A stretch of 64,000 nt of DNA, from positions 248,001-312,000 of the forward strand of contig NZ_CP008852.1 in assembly GCF_000725345.1 (NCBI RefSeq). Direction: 5' to 3'. The stretch comes from Pelosinus sp. UFO1. Lineage in GTDB: Bacteria; Bacillota; Negativicutes; DSM-13327. Below, in pieces: positions 1 to 8,820 of this stretch. The notes beneath the pieces are model-generated. The model saw only the letters and a list, made by a program, of their open reading frames with translations, made no database searches and was not told the DNA's origin. Both the position numbers and the translations under genes were made by a program. Every line of letters starts with the position of its first letter. Within the stretch, counting starts at the first letter, position 1.

Positions 1-327
1 GCTAAATTAGAAGAATATGATTGGCCAGGAAATGTGCGAGAGTTAGCTAATGTGATTGAACGTGCGGTAATTATGAGTACTGGTAGCGTGATATTTACAG
101 AAGATTTACCGGATGCTTTACGTAAAAACAGTATGATTGGTGAAATTGAACCGGAAAAGAATAATTTCTTAGGGTCTACTCTTAAGGAAATGATTAAAGA
201 ACAAGAATGTAAGCTTATTAAGCAGGCACTATTAAACAATCGTGGAAATAAAATGAAGACTGCTAAAGAGCTAGGAATTAGTCGACGTACCTTAATCTAT
301 AAAACCCAAGAGTATGAAATCGAATAG
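1..327 (+). CDS. Sigma-54-dependent transcriptional activator, C-terminal part (5' end outside window)
   Basis: The reading frame is open from the first base, so only the last ~108 residues are present. Visible are the end of the AAA+ domain (YDWPGNVRELANVIERAV, the typical GNVREL segment of enhancer-binding proteins) and a C-terminal Fis-type helix-turn-helix (NNRGNKMKTAKELGISRRTL). Proteins of this family (AtoC/NtrC type) bind upstream sites and use ATP to open sigma-54 promoters. The next operon has a clear -24/-12 promoter, so this protein is very likely its activator (inference from context). The sensory N-terminus is not in the window, so the signal cannot be stated. Confidence 0.93.
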   Translation, partial: AKLEEYDWPGNVRELANVIERAVIMSTGSVIFTEDLPDALRKNSMIGEIEPEKNNFLGSTLKEMIKEQECKLIKQALLNNRGNKMKTAKELGISRRTLIYKTQEYEIE

Positions 328-335
328 TGTGAAAA

Positions 336-379
336 TTGCCGCAAGGAGTGCGCAAGAAAATGCGCACTCCTTGCGGCAA
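336..379. repeat. Perfect 19 bp inverted repeat, possible activator site
   Basis: Arms TTGCCGCAAGGAGTGCGCA (336-354) and its exact complement (361-379) flank a 6-base loop. No U-tract follows, and a separate terminator lies further downstream. It sits ~105-150 bp upstream of the -24/-12 promoter, a usual distance for an enhancer site, but it could also be an RNA hairpin in the activator's 3' end. Confidence 0.6.
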
Positions 380-444
380 AGGAATAGAAAAAAGTAAGCG
401 AATCATAATGAACTATGAGCTATAAACAGCATTTACAGTGCTTC

Positions 445-485
445 AGCTGCCTTATCGAAAAAAGATAAGGCAGCTTTTATTTTTT
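445..485 (+). terminator. Intrinsic terminator of the activator gene
   Basis: Perfect 12 bp stem AGCTGCCTTATC (445-456) / GATAAGGCAGCT (464-475) with a short A-rich loop, followed by a T-rich tract. Confidence 0.85.
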
Positions 486-500
486 GGCGCGCATCTTGCA
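485..500 (+). promoter_or_regulatory. Sigma-54 (-24/-12) promoter of the ato operon
   Basis: The sequence TGGCGCGCATCTTGCA matches the consensus TGGCACG-N4-TTGCA. The GG (486-487) and GC (498-499) dinucleotides are separated by exactly 10 bp. It lies 45 bp before the atoD start and directly after the terminator of a sigma-54 activator gene. Confidence 0.88.
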
Positions 501-544
501 ATAGTTTATTTATAGAGACTAGGAATAAGGTTAGGAGGTTTATT

Positions 545-1207
545 ATGAGTAACAAACACGTGAGCGTTGAACAAGTAAGTCAATCCTTTAAAGATGGTAT
601 GACAGTAATGGTTGGTGGTTTCTTGGGTGTGGGTGCACCTGAGTTATTAGTAAAAGCTATTTTGGACAAGGAGATTAAAGACATTACCTTGATTACAAGT
701 GATACTGGCTTTGTTGATAAGGGGGTGGGACCATTAATCGTTAAGCATCAGGTAACGAAAGTGATTGCGTCCCATGTTGGTACCAATGCTGAGACGGGTA
801 GGCAAATGATCGCTGGAGAAATGTTGGTAGAGTTAGTGCCCCAAGGAACCTTGGCAGAAAGAATACGTTGTGGGGGATCAGGTTTAGGCGGTGTACTGAC
901 TCCAACGGGTGTGGGCACTATCGTGGAAGAAAATAAACAAAAATTGTGCGTTGATGGTGTGGAGTATCTTTTGGAGAAGGCCTTACGCGCAGATATAGCT
1001 TTATTAAAGGCGAAAAAGGCGGATCGAGCCGGCAACTTGATTTATGACAAGTCTGCTCGCAATTTTAACCCAGTTATGGCTTTGGCTGCTGATCTTGTCA
1101 TTGTAGAAGTTGATGAATTAGTAGAGAATGGGGAAATTGACCCTGATGAAGTGATGACGCCGGGCGTACTTGTGGATCAAATCATATGTATAGGAGGCTG
1201 CAAATAA
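545..1207 (+). CDS. atoD: Acetate/acetoacetate CoA-transferase, alpha subunit
   Basis: Family I CoA-transferase alpha subunit, 220 residues (family ~220). With AtoA it moves CoA between acetyl-CoA and acetoacetate or butyrate-type acids. The N-terminal CoA-binding loop [10 protein letters not shown] is visible near residues 24-33. The start is preceded by AGGAGGTT at good spacing. The stop codon overlaps the atoA start (TAATG), showing translational coupling. First gene of the atoD-A-E-B operon behind the sigma-54 promoter. Butyrate rather than acetoacetate as the main acid partner cannot be excluded. Confidence 0.95.
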   Translation: MSNKHVSVEQVSQSFKDGMTVMVGGFLGVGAPELLVKAILDKEIKDITLITSDTGFVDKGVGPLIVKHQVTKVIASHVGTNAETGRQMIAGEMLVELVPQGTLAERIRCGGSGLGGVLTPTGVGTIVEENKQKLCVDGVEYLLEKALRADIALLKAKKADRAGNLIYDKSARNFNPVMALAADLVIVEVDELVENGEIDPDEVMTPGVLVDQIICIGGCK

Positions 1208-1860
1208 TGAATGCAAAAGAAATAATTGCAAGAAGAGTAGCACTAGAAATGCAAGATGGAGATGTTGTAAATCTGGGGATTGGCTTACCTACAATGGTAG
1301 CAAATTATCTGCCTGAAGGCATCAGTGTGATTCTACAGTCGGAGAATGGTTTTGTTGGTCTGTGCAGCGTGGGGGCAACTCCTGACGATAATCTGGTTAA
1401 TGCAGGTGGACAACATTGTGGTATTCAGCTTGGTGGTGCTACCTTTGATAGTGCAATGTCCTTTTCTTTAATCCGTGGCGGACATGTTGATGTCACTGTA
1501 CTGGGTGGATTGCAGGTAGATCAACATGGTAATTTGGCGAACTGGATGGTGCCAGGAAAAATGGTTCCCGGTATGGGAGGGGCCATGGATTTAGTGACAG
1601 GCGCTAAAAAAGTTATTGTTGCTATGGAGCATTGTGCTAAAGATGGTACTGCTAAAATTTTAAAAGAGTGCACCTTGCCGCTAACTGGTAAGGGAAAAGT
1701 GAATGTTCTTGTGACGGAATTAGGTGTATTTCGCGTAGCGCCAGAAGGTCTTATATTGGAAGAAATTGCTCCCGGGGTAGAGGTAGAGAGTATTGTAGCC
1801 AAAACGGAAGCAACACTAATTATCAGTTCAGATCTTAAAACGATGCAGAACCTTACATAA
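1207..1860 (+). CDS. atoA: Acetate/acetoacetate CoA-transferase, beta subunit
   Basis: Family I CoA-transferase beta subunit, 217 residues with the chosen start. The catalytic glutamate lies in the SENG motif (LQSENGFVG, Glu46), which forms the glutamyl-CoA thioester. An in-frame start seven codons upstream is possible, but AGGAGG at 1192-1197 fits the ATG at 1207, which overlaps the atoD stop. It works as a complex with AtoD. Confidence 0.95.
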   Translation: MNAKEIIARRVALEMQDGDVVNLGIGLPTMVANYLPEGISVILQSENGFVGLCSVGATPDDNLVNAGGQHCGIQLGGATFDSAMSFSLIRGGHVDVTVLGGLQVDQHGNLANWMVPGKMVPGMGGAMDLVTGAKKVIVAMEHCAKDGTAKILKECTLPLTGKGKVNVLVTELGVFRVAPEGLILEEIAPGVEVESIVAKTEATLIISSDLKTMQNLT

Positions 1861-1888
1861 AAAAAATGTGAAAAAGGGGGAAAAATAT

Positions 1889-3211
1889 ATGGTCAATGCA
1901 ATCGCAAGATTTTTTACGAATATAGTAAATCGCTTTTTACCGGATCCGTTGGTTTTCGCTATCTTATTAACGATTCTTGTTTTTTTCTTAGGTATTACTA
2001 TGACTCCCAAGAGTCCATTGGATATGGTTATGTTATGGGGGAATGGTTTTTGGAACTTGTTGGGATTTGCTATGCAGATGGCTTTAGTATTAGTTACGGG
2101 ACATGCCTTAGCCAGCTCATCACCCGTTAAGAAGGGGATGACAAAACTAGCATCGATTGCAAAGACACCAGCCCAGGGAGTTATGTTAGTGTCTTTTATG
2201 TCTGCTGTTGCTTGTGCCATTAACTGGGGCTTTGGATTGGTTGTTGGGGCTATGTTTGCCCGCGAAGTTGCTCGTCGTATTCCAAAATCTGATTATCGTT
2301 TGCTAATTGCATCAGCGTATATGGGATTTTTGACATGGCATGGTGGCTTATCCGCTTCGATTCCATTGGTGGCTGCTACCAAAGGCAATCCTATGGAAAA
2401 AATAGTTGGTCTTATTCCAATTTCAGAGACAATTTTTACTCCTTATAATATCTTCATTACAGTGGCGTTAATTGTCATGCTGCCGTTTTTGACTCGTATG
2501 ATGATGCCTAAGGAGAGTGAAGTGATTGCTGTTGATCCTGCTCTTTTACAAGATGAAGCAGCAGTTACCAGAGAATTAGGTGAGAATGCTACTTGGGCAG
2601 AAAAAATTGAAGAGAGCCGCTTATTAGCCCTTGTTGTCGGAGGTTTTGGGATTGTGTATTTAGGAATGTATTTTTCCCAAAAAGGCTTTGATCTTAACGT
2701 AAATACGGTGAATCTCATTTTCTTAACGGCTGGAATTTTGCTACATAAAACACCTATGGCATATGCCAGGGCCATTACGATGGCAACCCGTGGTACCTCT
2801 GGTATTTTAATTCAATTTCCTTTTTATGCTGGTATTCAAATTATGATGGAGCACTCTGGTTTGGGAGGTATTATTACGAACTGGTTTGTGGATGTTGCCA
2901 CCAAAGAAACCTTCCCTCTTATGGCCTTCTTTAGTTCAGCACTCGTTAATTTTGCAGTACCATCAGGCGGCGGACATTGGGTAATACAAGGGCCTTTTGT
3001 TATGCCAGCAGCGCAGGCGTTAGGTTCCGATTTGGGTAAGGCGGCTATGGCCATTGCCTATGGTGAAGCTTGGATGAATATGGCGCAACCATTCTGGGCA
3101 CTGCCAGCACTAGCCATTGCTGGATTGGGTGTTAGAGATATTATGGGATATTGCGTAACAGCGCTGCTGTTTTCTGGAATTATCTTTATTGTGGGCTTAC
3201 ATTTCTTTTGA
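1889..3211 (+). CDS. atoE: Short-chain fatty acid transporter
   Basis: AtoE/DUF401-like membrane permease with about ten or more hydrophobic segments; 440 residues from this ATG, the same length as E. coli AtoE. A run of G about 8 bases upstream serves as ribosome binding site; an upstream in-frame GTG would add seven residues. Residues around NFAVPSGGGHWVIQGPF are typical for the family. It brings acetoacetate or butyrate-type acids into the cell for activation by AtoDA. Confidence 0.92.
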   Translation: MVNAIARFFTNIVNRFLPDPLVFAILLTILVFFLGITMTPKSPLDMVMLWGNGFWNLLGFAMQMALVLVTGHALASSSPVKKGMTKLASIAKTPAQGVMLVSFMSAVACAINWGFGLVVGAMFAREVARRIPKSDYRLLIASAYMGFLTWHGGLSASIPLVAATKGNPMEKIVGLIPISETIFTPYNIFITVALIVMLPFLTRMMMPKESEVIAVDPALLQDEAAVTRELGENATWAEKIEESRLLALVVGGFGIVYLGMYFSQKGFDLNVNTVNLIFLTAGILLHKTPMAYARAITMATRGTSGILIQFPFYAGIQIMMEHSGLGGIITNWFVDVATKETFPLMAFFSSALVNFAVPSGGGHWVIQGPFVMPAAQALGSDLGKAAMAIAYGEAWMNMAQPFWALPALAIAGLGVRDIMGYCVTALLFSGIIFIVGLHFF

Positions 3212-3272
3212 GTAATGAAGTTAGTGAGACAGAGTCTATAGATTTTACAATACAAAATGGAGGTATGATGAA

Positions 3273-4454
3273 ATGAAAGAAGTAGTAATTGTAAGTGCTG
3301 TACGTACTGCCGTAGGTAGTTTTAATGGCTCCTTGGCACCTTTTGCGGCAGTTGACTTGGGAGCAATTGTTATTAAAGAAGTAATTGCTCGTGGTGGTAT
3401 CAACGCAGATCAAGTTGAAGAAGTGATTTTCGGTAATGTATTACAAGCTGGTCTGGGGCAAAACCCTGCTCGCCAAGCAGCAGTTAAAGCTGGTATACCT
3501 GTTGAAGTATCGGCTTATACGATAAATAAAGTATGTGGCTCTGGACTGAAATCTGTAAATCTAGCAGCACAAGCGATTATGACAGGCGAGGCAGATATTG
3601 TAATAGCAGGTGGAATGGAAAGCATGACCAATGCCGCCTATGTGCTCGATACTAAGGCGCGTTGGGGACTTCGTATGGGCAATGCAAAAGTTGTTGATAC
3701 GATGATCCAGGATGGTCTGTGGTGTGCATTTAATGATTACCATATGGGTATTACCGCTGAAAATGTTGCAGAAAAGTATGGTATTAGCCGTGAACAACAA
3801 GATCAATTAGCAGTAGAATCCCAGCAAAAAGCTGTTCAAGCAATTGCAGATGGTGCATTTAAAGAAGAAATTGTACCAATTGTTATTAAGACTAAAAAAG
3901 GTGAAGTTATTTTTGATACAGACGAATTCCCTAGAGCAGGGACAACGGCTGAAAAATTGAGTGGGCTAAAGCCTGCCTTTAAGAAAGAAGGGACAGTTAC
4001 TGCTGGCAATGCTTCTGGTATTAATGATGGGGCAGCGGCCATATTGCTCATGTCGGCTGATAAAGCGAAAGAATTAGGTATTACGCCGTTAGCAAGGATT
4101 CGCTCTTTTGGCTCGGGAGGTGTCGATCCAAGCATTATGGGGATGGGACCTGTGTCAGCTACTCGTAAGGCACTGGCTAAGGCTGGTTTAACAGTAGCAG
4201 ATCTTGATTTAGTTGAAGCCAATGAGGCTTTCGCAGCTCAGTTCTTGGCGGTAGGTCAAGAACTCGGTTTTGCTAAGGAAAAAGTTAATATCCATGGTGG
4301 AGCGATTGCGATTGGACATCCGATAGGAGCAAGTGGAGCTCGTATTTTGGTAACACTTTTACACGGAATGAAGCAAAAGGATGCAAAAGTAGGCTTGGCA
4401 ACCTTATGTATTGGTGGTGGGCAAGGCGTAGCAACAATTGTAGAGTTAGTATAA
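3273..4454 (+). CDS. atoB: Acetyl-CoA C-acetyltransferase (thiolase)
   Basis: Thiolase of 393 residues, full family length. It splits acetoacetyl-CoA to two acetyl-CoA, or condenses them. Catalytic residues are all visible: Cys88 ([11 protein letters not shown]), His349 ([10 protein letters not shown]) and Cys379 (CIGGGQG). GGAGG precedes the start. Last gene of the ato operon: AtoE imports, AtoDA activates, AtoB cleaves. A strong terminator follows. Confidence 0.96.
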   Translation: MKEVVIVSAVRTAVGSFNGSLAPFAAVDLGAIVIKEVIARGGINADQVEEVIFGNVLQAGLGQNPARQAAVKAGIPVEVSAYTINKVCGSGLKSVNLAAQAIMTGEADIVIAGGMESMTNAAYVLDTKARWGLRMGNAKVVDTMIQDGLWCAFNDYHMGITAENVAEKYGISREQQDQLAVESQQKAVQAIADGAFKEEIVPIVIKTKKGEVIFDTDEFPRAGTTAEKLSGLKPAFKKEGTVTAGNASGINDGAAAILLMSADKAKELGITPLARIRSFGSGGVDPSIMGMGPVSATRKALAKAGLTVADLDLVEANEAFAAQFLAVGQELGFAKEKVNIHGGAIAIGHPIGASGARILVTLLHGMKQKDAKVGLATLCIGGGQGVATIVELV

Positions 4455-4527
4455 GAAATAGGTAGGTATTGTCATTGATTTTAGACAAACATTTAAAATA
4501 AGAATTTGATAAAGTGATTATAAAAAA

Positions 4528-4567
4528 TGAAGGATGTTTCACAAGGTGAAACATCCTTCATTTTTTT
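4528..4567. terminator. Bidirectional terminator between atoB and the DUF4405 gene
   Basis: 15 bp perfect stem TGAAGGATGTTTCAC (4528-4542) with a 3-base loop. It is followed by T7 on the plus strand and by a T-rich run on the minus strand, so it can end both convergent transcripts. Confidence 0.9.
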
Positions 4568-4599
4568 GCAAGACATTTTAGAATTCTCTAAGTCTAAAG

Positions 4600-4857
4600 T
4601 TAAGCGTCATTCTTCGTGTTAATCGTGTTTTTTGTCATTGCTTTGATCCAGTCCATATGGAATACAACATGAAGTATAACGAAAACGGTAAGGGCATAAC
4701 TTGCCCATTCATGCAGAGATTTAACGTTCATGGCCCTGAGATATGGCATTAAAGCAGGTGGCTTTATCGATAGAGCAATTCCTGTCATGATGCTCACGAC
4801 TCCAAACAATAGTAAGGCGATATCTAAATAATAATTTTTTTTAGGTTTTAATACCAT
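4600..4857 (-). CDS. DUF4405 small membrane protein (cytochrome b-like fold)
   Basis: 85 residues starting MVLKPKKNYYLD; the ATG is preceded by GGAGGATC at correct spacing, so a longer upstream reading (51 extra residues) is rejected. Two hydrophobic segments are visible (ALLLFGVVSIMTGIAL and YALTVFVILHVVFHM), with histidines in HEWASY and LHVVFHMDW that could ligate haem. DUF4405 proteins resemble part of a membrane cytochrome b; function is not established. It stands alone, convergent to atoB. Confidence 0.72.
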   Translation of the reverse strand: MVLKPKKNYYLDIALLLFGVVSIMTGIALSIKPPALMPYLRAMNVKSLHEWASYALTVFVILHVVFHMDWIKAMTKNTINTKNDA

Positions 4858-4978
4858 AAGTTGATCCTCCAATAAGTTTAAATTAATGCTAATTATAATT
4901 GCTGAATGTGACAGGGATGTTACGGTTTCTTTTATAAAAATAAAAAAACAGTAAATGAAATTAAAGAAAATCGCAAAG

Positions 4979-5017
4979 GATGGACTTGGTACCGTTGATA
5001 CCAAGTCCATCTTTTTT
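4979..5017. terminator. Hairpin between the DUF4405 and LysR genes
   Basis: 13 bp perfect stem GATGGACTTGGTA (4979-4991) / TACCAAGTCCATC (4999-5011), followed by T6 on the plus strand. On the minus strand, where the neighbouring LysR gene would need it, only a weak T-rich tail follows. Confidence 0.6.
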
Positions 5018-5057
5018 ATGCAGGTAAAAAATGTACAGATTGTACGGTTATGCGAGT

Positions 5058-5954
5058 TTACTGCATCTTTAATAAATCAAGGGATACTATCGGGTGATAA
5101 GGGGTGCTTGTTTCTACCATCTCAATAAATTTATCCAGAGCGCTCGTCATTAAAGCAGCCTTATGCCGAATCAAGAATGTTTTAGTTGAACTATATTGCT
5201 GAGGAATTGAAAAGGATCGTAAAAGTCCAAGCTTTTCATGTTTTTCAATGGCAGATTGAGGGACGAAGGATGCACCTAGACCGGCTATTACACCGCCAAT
5301 AATGGCATCAAGATTATTGAATTCCATAAATCGTAGATGGTTAATCGCGTTTGCCTTAAGCCAACTTTCAAGTTGGTCCCGATTGGGACATCCTACAGGG
5401 CTCATGAGAAAGGGTTTGGAATAGATTGCTTTCATATCAAGGTCCTCAGGGCTGGTAATCAATACGAGGGTTTCTTCAGATACAAGTTCTTCTACAATAT
5501 TATCGTCTTTGACAGATGCTTTAACAAATGCACCGTCTAGTTGAAAATGTAGTACCTTATGCACAAGTTCATCTGTTGAACCTGTTGTGAGTGACAAATC
5601 AACCTTGGGATAAGCTTTGTGATACTGAGCTAAAATTTGTGGGAGATTGAGTGTTGAAACCGTTTGGTTAGCGCCGATGGATAAGCGTCCATTCGGTTCT
5701 ATAGAATCACTCATCGCTTTTTTTGCTTCGTCAAGTAAGTGTAGAATTTGTTCGGCGTAACACAATAGTTTTTCACCTGTTGGAGTTAATACCATGCCTC
5801 GTTGACGATAAAATAGTTGTGTTTTTAACTCCGTTTCCAATTGTTGCACCCTAGCAGTCACATTTGACTGAACGTAGCCTAGAGCTTGTGCCGCCTTTGT
5901 AATGCTGCCTTCCTGGGCAACTGCCCGGAAAATGCGCAGTTCATTGCTCTCCAC
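5058..5954 (-). CDS. LysR family transcriptional regulator
   Basis: 298 residues, standard LysR length. The N-terminal winged helix-turn-helix (FRAVAQEGSITKAAQALGYV, residues ~9-28, then SNVTARVQQLE) is followed by a periplasmic-binding-protein-like effector domain. It is transcribed divergently from the MFS exporter gene, the classic arrangement for a LysR protein controlling its neighbour. GGAGGA stands before the ATG. The ligand is unknown. Confidence 0.93.
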   Translation of the reverse strand: MESNELRIFRAVAQEGSITKAAQALGYVQSNVTARVQQLETELKTQLFYRQRGMVLTPTGEKLLCYAEQILHLLDEAKKAMSDSIEPNGRLSIGANQTVSTLNLPQILAQYHKAYPKVDLSLTTGSTDELVHKVLHFQLDGAFVKASVKDDNIVEELVSEETLVLITSPEDLDMKAIYSKPFLMSPVGCPNRDQLESWLKANAINHLRFMEFNNLDAIIGGVIAGLGASFVPQSAIEKHEKLGLLRSFSIPQQYSSTKTFLIRHKAALMTSALDKFIEMVETSTPYHPIVSLDLLKMQ

Positions 5955-5997
5955 GTTAAGTCCTCCTCTTTATCTATCGTTAAAAACGAATCGTTAT

Positions 5998-6022
5998 ATC
6001 ATATTCATTCATTTTACATGAT
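5998..6022. promoter_or_regulatory. Possible LysR operator
   Basis: Short inverted repeat ATCAT-N15-ATGAT in the divergent region between the LysR and MFS genes. It contains the interrupted dyad expected of LysR sites but is short and AT-rich, so support is weak. Confidence 0.3.
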
Positions 6023-6117
6023 AGTTAATCTCCTGTAAACTAGGCATAGGCAATAAGTTGAAAGAATGCAGTGAGCAAACCCTTTGTTCACTCTGCCATA
6101 ATAAGAGGAGGATTTAT

Positions 6118-7557
6118 ATGATAAATGTATGGCCACGAAAGTGGATTGTTTTGGCCGTTGTGACGTTAGTTTCATTTATTACTAATGTGGATGCTACTAT
6201 CGTTATTATCGGATTACCCAGTATGGTAGAAGGATTGCATATTACGATGGTAACAGGACTATGGATTATTACGTCTTATATTATTACTAGCACCATATTT
6301 TTGCTCCCTGCAGGAAGGTGGGCGGATATGGTAGGAACAAAACCTATTTTCATTTTGGGATTTGGGATTTTCACAATTGCCACGGTGCTATGCGGTATAG
6401 CCAACTCAGGAACTACTCTAATAATTTTTAGATTTATTCAAGGAGCTGGCGCTGCCTTAGCTCTAGCTACAGCTACACCAATCATTGTGCGGACATTCCC
6501 GCCTCATCAACTTGGCTTGGCAGTGGGAATCAACTCTACTTCCTGGGTAATTGGATCCATCGCAGGTCCAGTGGTTGGCGGAGCACTAATCGGCCAATAT
6601 GGATGGCCAGCTATATTCTTCGTAACTGTGCCCTTTGGGGTGATTGGAATGATCGCTGCTTGGTTCGTTCTCGAAGACACAGATGCTCCTGTAAAGTCAA
6701 AGACGGACTGGATGGGTATGTCGACTTTCGGTATCGGATTAGTCGCACTATTAATCGCCCTTTCCGAAGGGCAGGTGTGGGGCTGGGTATCGGCACCAAT
6801 TCTTGGCTTGTTTCTAACAACGTTGGTGGCTTGGATTGCCTTTGTCATCACCGAATTACGGGTAAAGCACCCAATGTTCAATTTTAGTTTATTGTCCAAT
6901 ATACATTACTCAGCGGGATTGGGGATTACGCTAAATTATTGTATTGGCTACTTTGGTATCACTTTTCTTTTAACCCTTTATCTTCAGGGGGCACTGCACC
7001 TAAGTCCCCTACAGTCAGGAATGCTGCTGATCCCGTTATCAGCGCCACAGCTTATTATGGGTCCCTTAGGTGGTGTACTTGCTGATCGTTTTGGCCCGGT
7101 GCGCATGATGATGATCGGCCTTATCTTTCTCTCAGGTGGTTTATTTCTCTTGGGGAACCTAGGATTGCAATTGTCCATGGCTGCAATAGTGGTACCATTG
7201 ATTATTATTTCCATCTCCAATGGAATTGCTTGGCCCTCCCTGGCGAAGACCGTCCTTTCGGCTGCACCGAGGGAGCACTCTGGATCCGCTTCAGGGATGT
7301 TTTATACCATCTATAATGTGGGTAGAGCATTGAGCCAAACCTTGGCGTTGGCAGCAGTGGAGTTCAGCGTGGCACCAGACATCATATCTCAGGCATTAAT
7401 GGGAGGATTGGAGGCACAGGATCAAAATATAGAAAATAGTTTGGTTCATTCCATAGACAACAGCTTCCTATTCTTCATCCTCTTTTTCGCCCTCGCACTG
7501 CTACTTATCTTATTACTACGTCGTACAAATAGCGGAATAGCGTCTAAAGTGGGATAA
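6118..7557 (+). CDS. MFS transporter, DHA2 (14-TM drug/H+ antiporter) family
   Basis: 479 residues from the ATG preceded by GAGGAGGA; an upstream in-frame start would add 20 residues without a binding site. Many hydrophobic segments, consistent with 14 membrane spans of the EmrB/QacA type. Visible family motifs: the loop GRWADMVGTKPIF between helices 2 and 3, and the antiporter-type helix with GSIAGPVVGGALIGQYGW. It probably exports a toxic compound in exchange for protons; the substrate is unknown. Likely controlled by the divergent LysR gene. Confidence 0.92.
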   Translation: MINVWPRKWIVLAVVTLVSFITNVDATIVIIGLPSMVEGLHITMVTGLWIITSYIITSTIFLLPAGRWADMVGTKPIFILGFGIFTIATVLCGIANSGTTLIIFRFIQGAGAALALATATPIIVRTFPPHQLGLAVGINSTSWVIGSIAGPVVGGALIGQYGWPAIFFVTVPFGVIGMIAAWFVLEDTDAPVKSKTDWMGMSTFGIGLVALLIALSEGQVWGWVSAPILGLFLTTLVAWIAFVITELRVKHPMFNFSLLSNIHYSAGLGITLNYCIGYFGITFLLTLYLQGALHLSPLQSGMLLIPLSAPQLIMGPLGGVLADRFGPVRMMMIGLIFLSGGLFLLGNLGLQLSMAAIVVPLIIISISNGIAWPSLAKTVLSAAPREHSGSASGMFYTIYNVGRALSQTLALAAVEFSVAPDIISQALMGGLEAQDQNIENSLVHSIDNSFLFFILFFALALLLILLLRRTNSGIASKVG

Positions 7558-7589
7558 CAGAAATCTAGGAAGACAATTTTAAAAATACT

Positions 7590-7625
7590 CTCCTGCAAAC
7601 TAGTTTAGTTTGCAGGAGTTTGCAT
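7590..7625 (+). terminator. Terminator after the MFS gene
   Basis: 13 bp perfect stem CTCCTGCAAACTA (7590-7602) / TAGTTTGCAGGAG (7606-7618), 3-base loop, short T-rich tail. Confidence 0.75.
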
Positions 7626-7713
7626 TTGTAATGGTAAATGAAATAGAAAGATAAGATGTTTTCGAAAAGAAGAAGCAAAGAAACATAGGATAAGTAATGG
7701 GACGGAGATATTG

Positions 7714-8337
7714 ATGTTAACCTATATTCATCATTCTGATACAGTGCTTGTGATTCTACATGAAATTTATGGACGTAACGAACATATCATGGATGTATGC
7801 GAAAAGTTTTCAAAGTATGAGATTGATATGATTGTTCCTAATTTGCTTAATGGCAGAGAGCCATTTAGTTATGACCAAGAAACGATGGCCTATAATTATT
7901 TTATGAATACTGTTGGTTTTGAAAGTGCATTTAAGCAGGTAAAAGAGGTTCTACATAATGTACGACGTAAGTATAGAAAGGTATATGTGTTGGGTTATAG
8001 TGTAGGGGCTACACTTGCTTGGTTGGGTAGCCAAACTGGTTTGTGCGATGTAAGTATTGGATTTTATGGTTCAAGAATACGAGACTATGTTGAGATCAAG
8101 CCTAAATGCCCTGTCTTATTGTTTTTTCCTAGTGAAGAAAAATCGTTTGATGTCGATGAATTGATTTTACGGTTACATAACTTTAGTAATATACAAGTAG
8201 AAAAACTACCTGGTGAGCATGGATTTGCTAACCGGTTTTCGCCAAATTATAATGAACAATCTTCAATTAGAGCTTATAGGGAAATCGAATCATGTATTAA
8301 AGGAACGTCCATTTTAAATTACAAAGGAGAAATATAA
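7714..8337 (+). CDS. Dienelactone hydrolase-like alpha/beta hydrolase
   Basis: 207 residues from the ATG; a TTG one codon earlier is an alternative. Alpha/beta-hydrolase fold of the dienelactone hydrolase group: nucleophile elbow GYSVG with Ser96 where classical family members carry Cys, and a catalytic His169 in GEHGFANRF, with an acidic residue expected near SFDVDE. The substrate is not known. It is separated by one base from the DUF1874 gene, so the two are co-translated. No signal peptide is visible, so it is cytoplasmic. Confidence 0.78.
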   Translation: MLTYIHHSDTVLVILHEIYGRNEHIMDVCEKFSKYEIDMIVPNLLNGREPFSYDQETMAYNYFMNTVGFESAFKQVKEVLHNVRRKYRKVYVLGYSVGATLAWLGSQTGLCDVSIGFYGSRIRDYVEIKPKCPVLLFFPSEEKSFDVDELILRLHNFSNIQVEKLPGEHGFANRFSPNYNEQSSIRAYREIESCIKGTSILNYKGEI

Positions 8338-8338
8338 A

Positions 8339-8674
8339 ATGGTAAATAGGCAACCCATCGCTATCCTAAATGGTGCAATCATTACGGCAGATGGAGAGTA
8401 TTCCTGTCGAACAATCAGCCTAGAAGAATGCAAAAAACTAATTCAGTACGCTCCAAAAATTATTTCTGCAGTAGGACACAAAGCGACAGCAGAAGTAATA
8501 AGCGACCTTCTGGAAACAGAAGTCACTTTAAATCGAATTGACTTCCATCAAGAAGCGGGGCAGCAGGCAGTGGTGTTTAAGCTCAACACTCGGCCTCCAG
8601 AGGGTATCATCCTCACTCGTGATGAAATTGAGGCATTTGGATATCAATTTCAGTTACTATCTAGGATTTCCTAG
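8339..8674 (+). CDS. DUF1874 protein, ring nuclease (AcrIII-1/Crn2)-like
   Basis: 111 residues with DUF1874 (STIV B116-like) hallmarks: NGAII at residues 11-15, ISAVGHKATAEVIS with His47, and TRPPEGIILTRDE with Arg85 and Glu88. Viral members of this family (AcrIII-1, for example SIRV1 gp29) cleave the cyclic tetra-adenylate signal of type III CRISPR systems, with His47, Arg85 and Glu88 reported as key residues. The numbering matches exactly here. No CRISPR locus is visible in the window. It follows the hydrolase gene by one base with AAAGGAGA upstream. Ring nuclease activity is inference; the family could also bind other nucleotides. Confidence 0.82.
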   Translation: MVNRQPIAILNGAIITADGEYSCRTISLEECKKLIQYAPKIISAVGHKATAEVISDLLETEVTLNRIDFHQEAGQQAVVFKLNTRPPEGIILTRDEIEAFGYQFQLLSRIS

Positions 8675-8698
8675 GGGCTTACATAATAGTAATAATGT

Positions 8699-8762
8699 AA
8701 AAGGAAGATACCCATAATAATCTACCTAAATAATTAGATTATTACGGGTATCTTCCTTTTTG
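8699..8762 (+). terminator. Long terminator hairpin, GATACCC family
   Basis: Nearly perfect ~26 bp stem beginning AAAAGGAAGATACCCATAAT and closing with the complement plus T4. Member of a hairpin family also seen at 9470, 12542 and 54838. Confidence 0.85.
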
Positions 8763-8820
8763 ATGTAACATATTACTGAATATGGGGTGGTAATAAGTTA
8801 AAAAGGAGGATACGATTCTT

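Noticed and set aside
4858-5010. N-terminal extension of the DUF4405 protein
   Set aside because: GGAGGATC positions the internal ATG at 4857, and the extension runs into the separate hairpin at 4979-5011.
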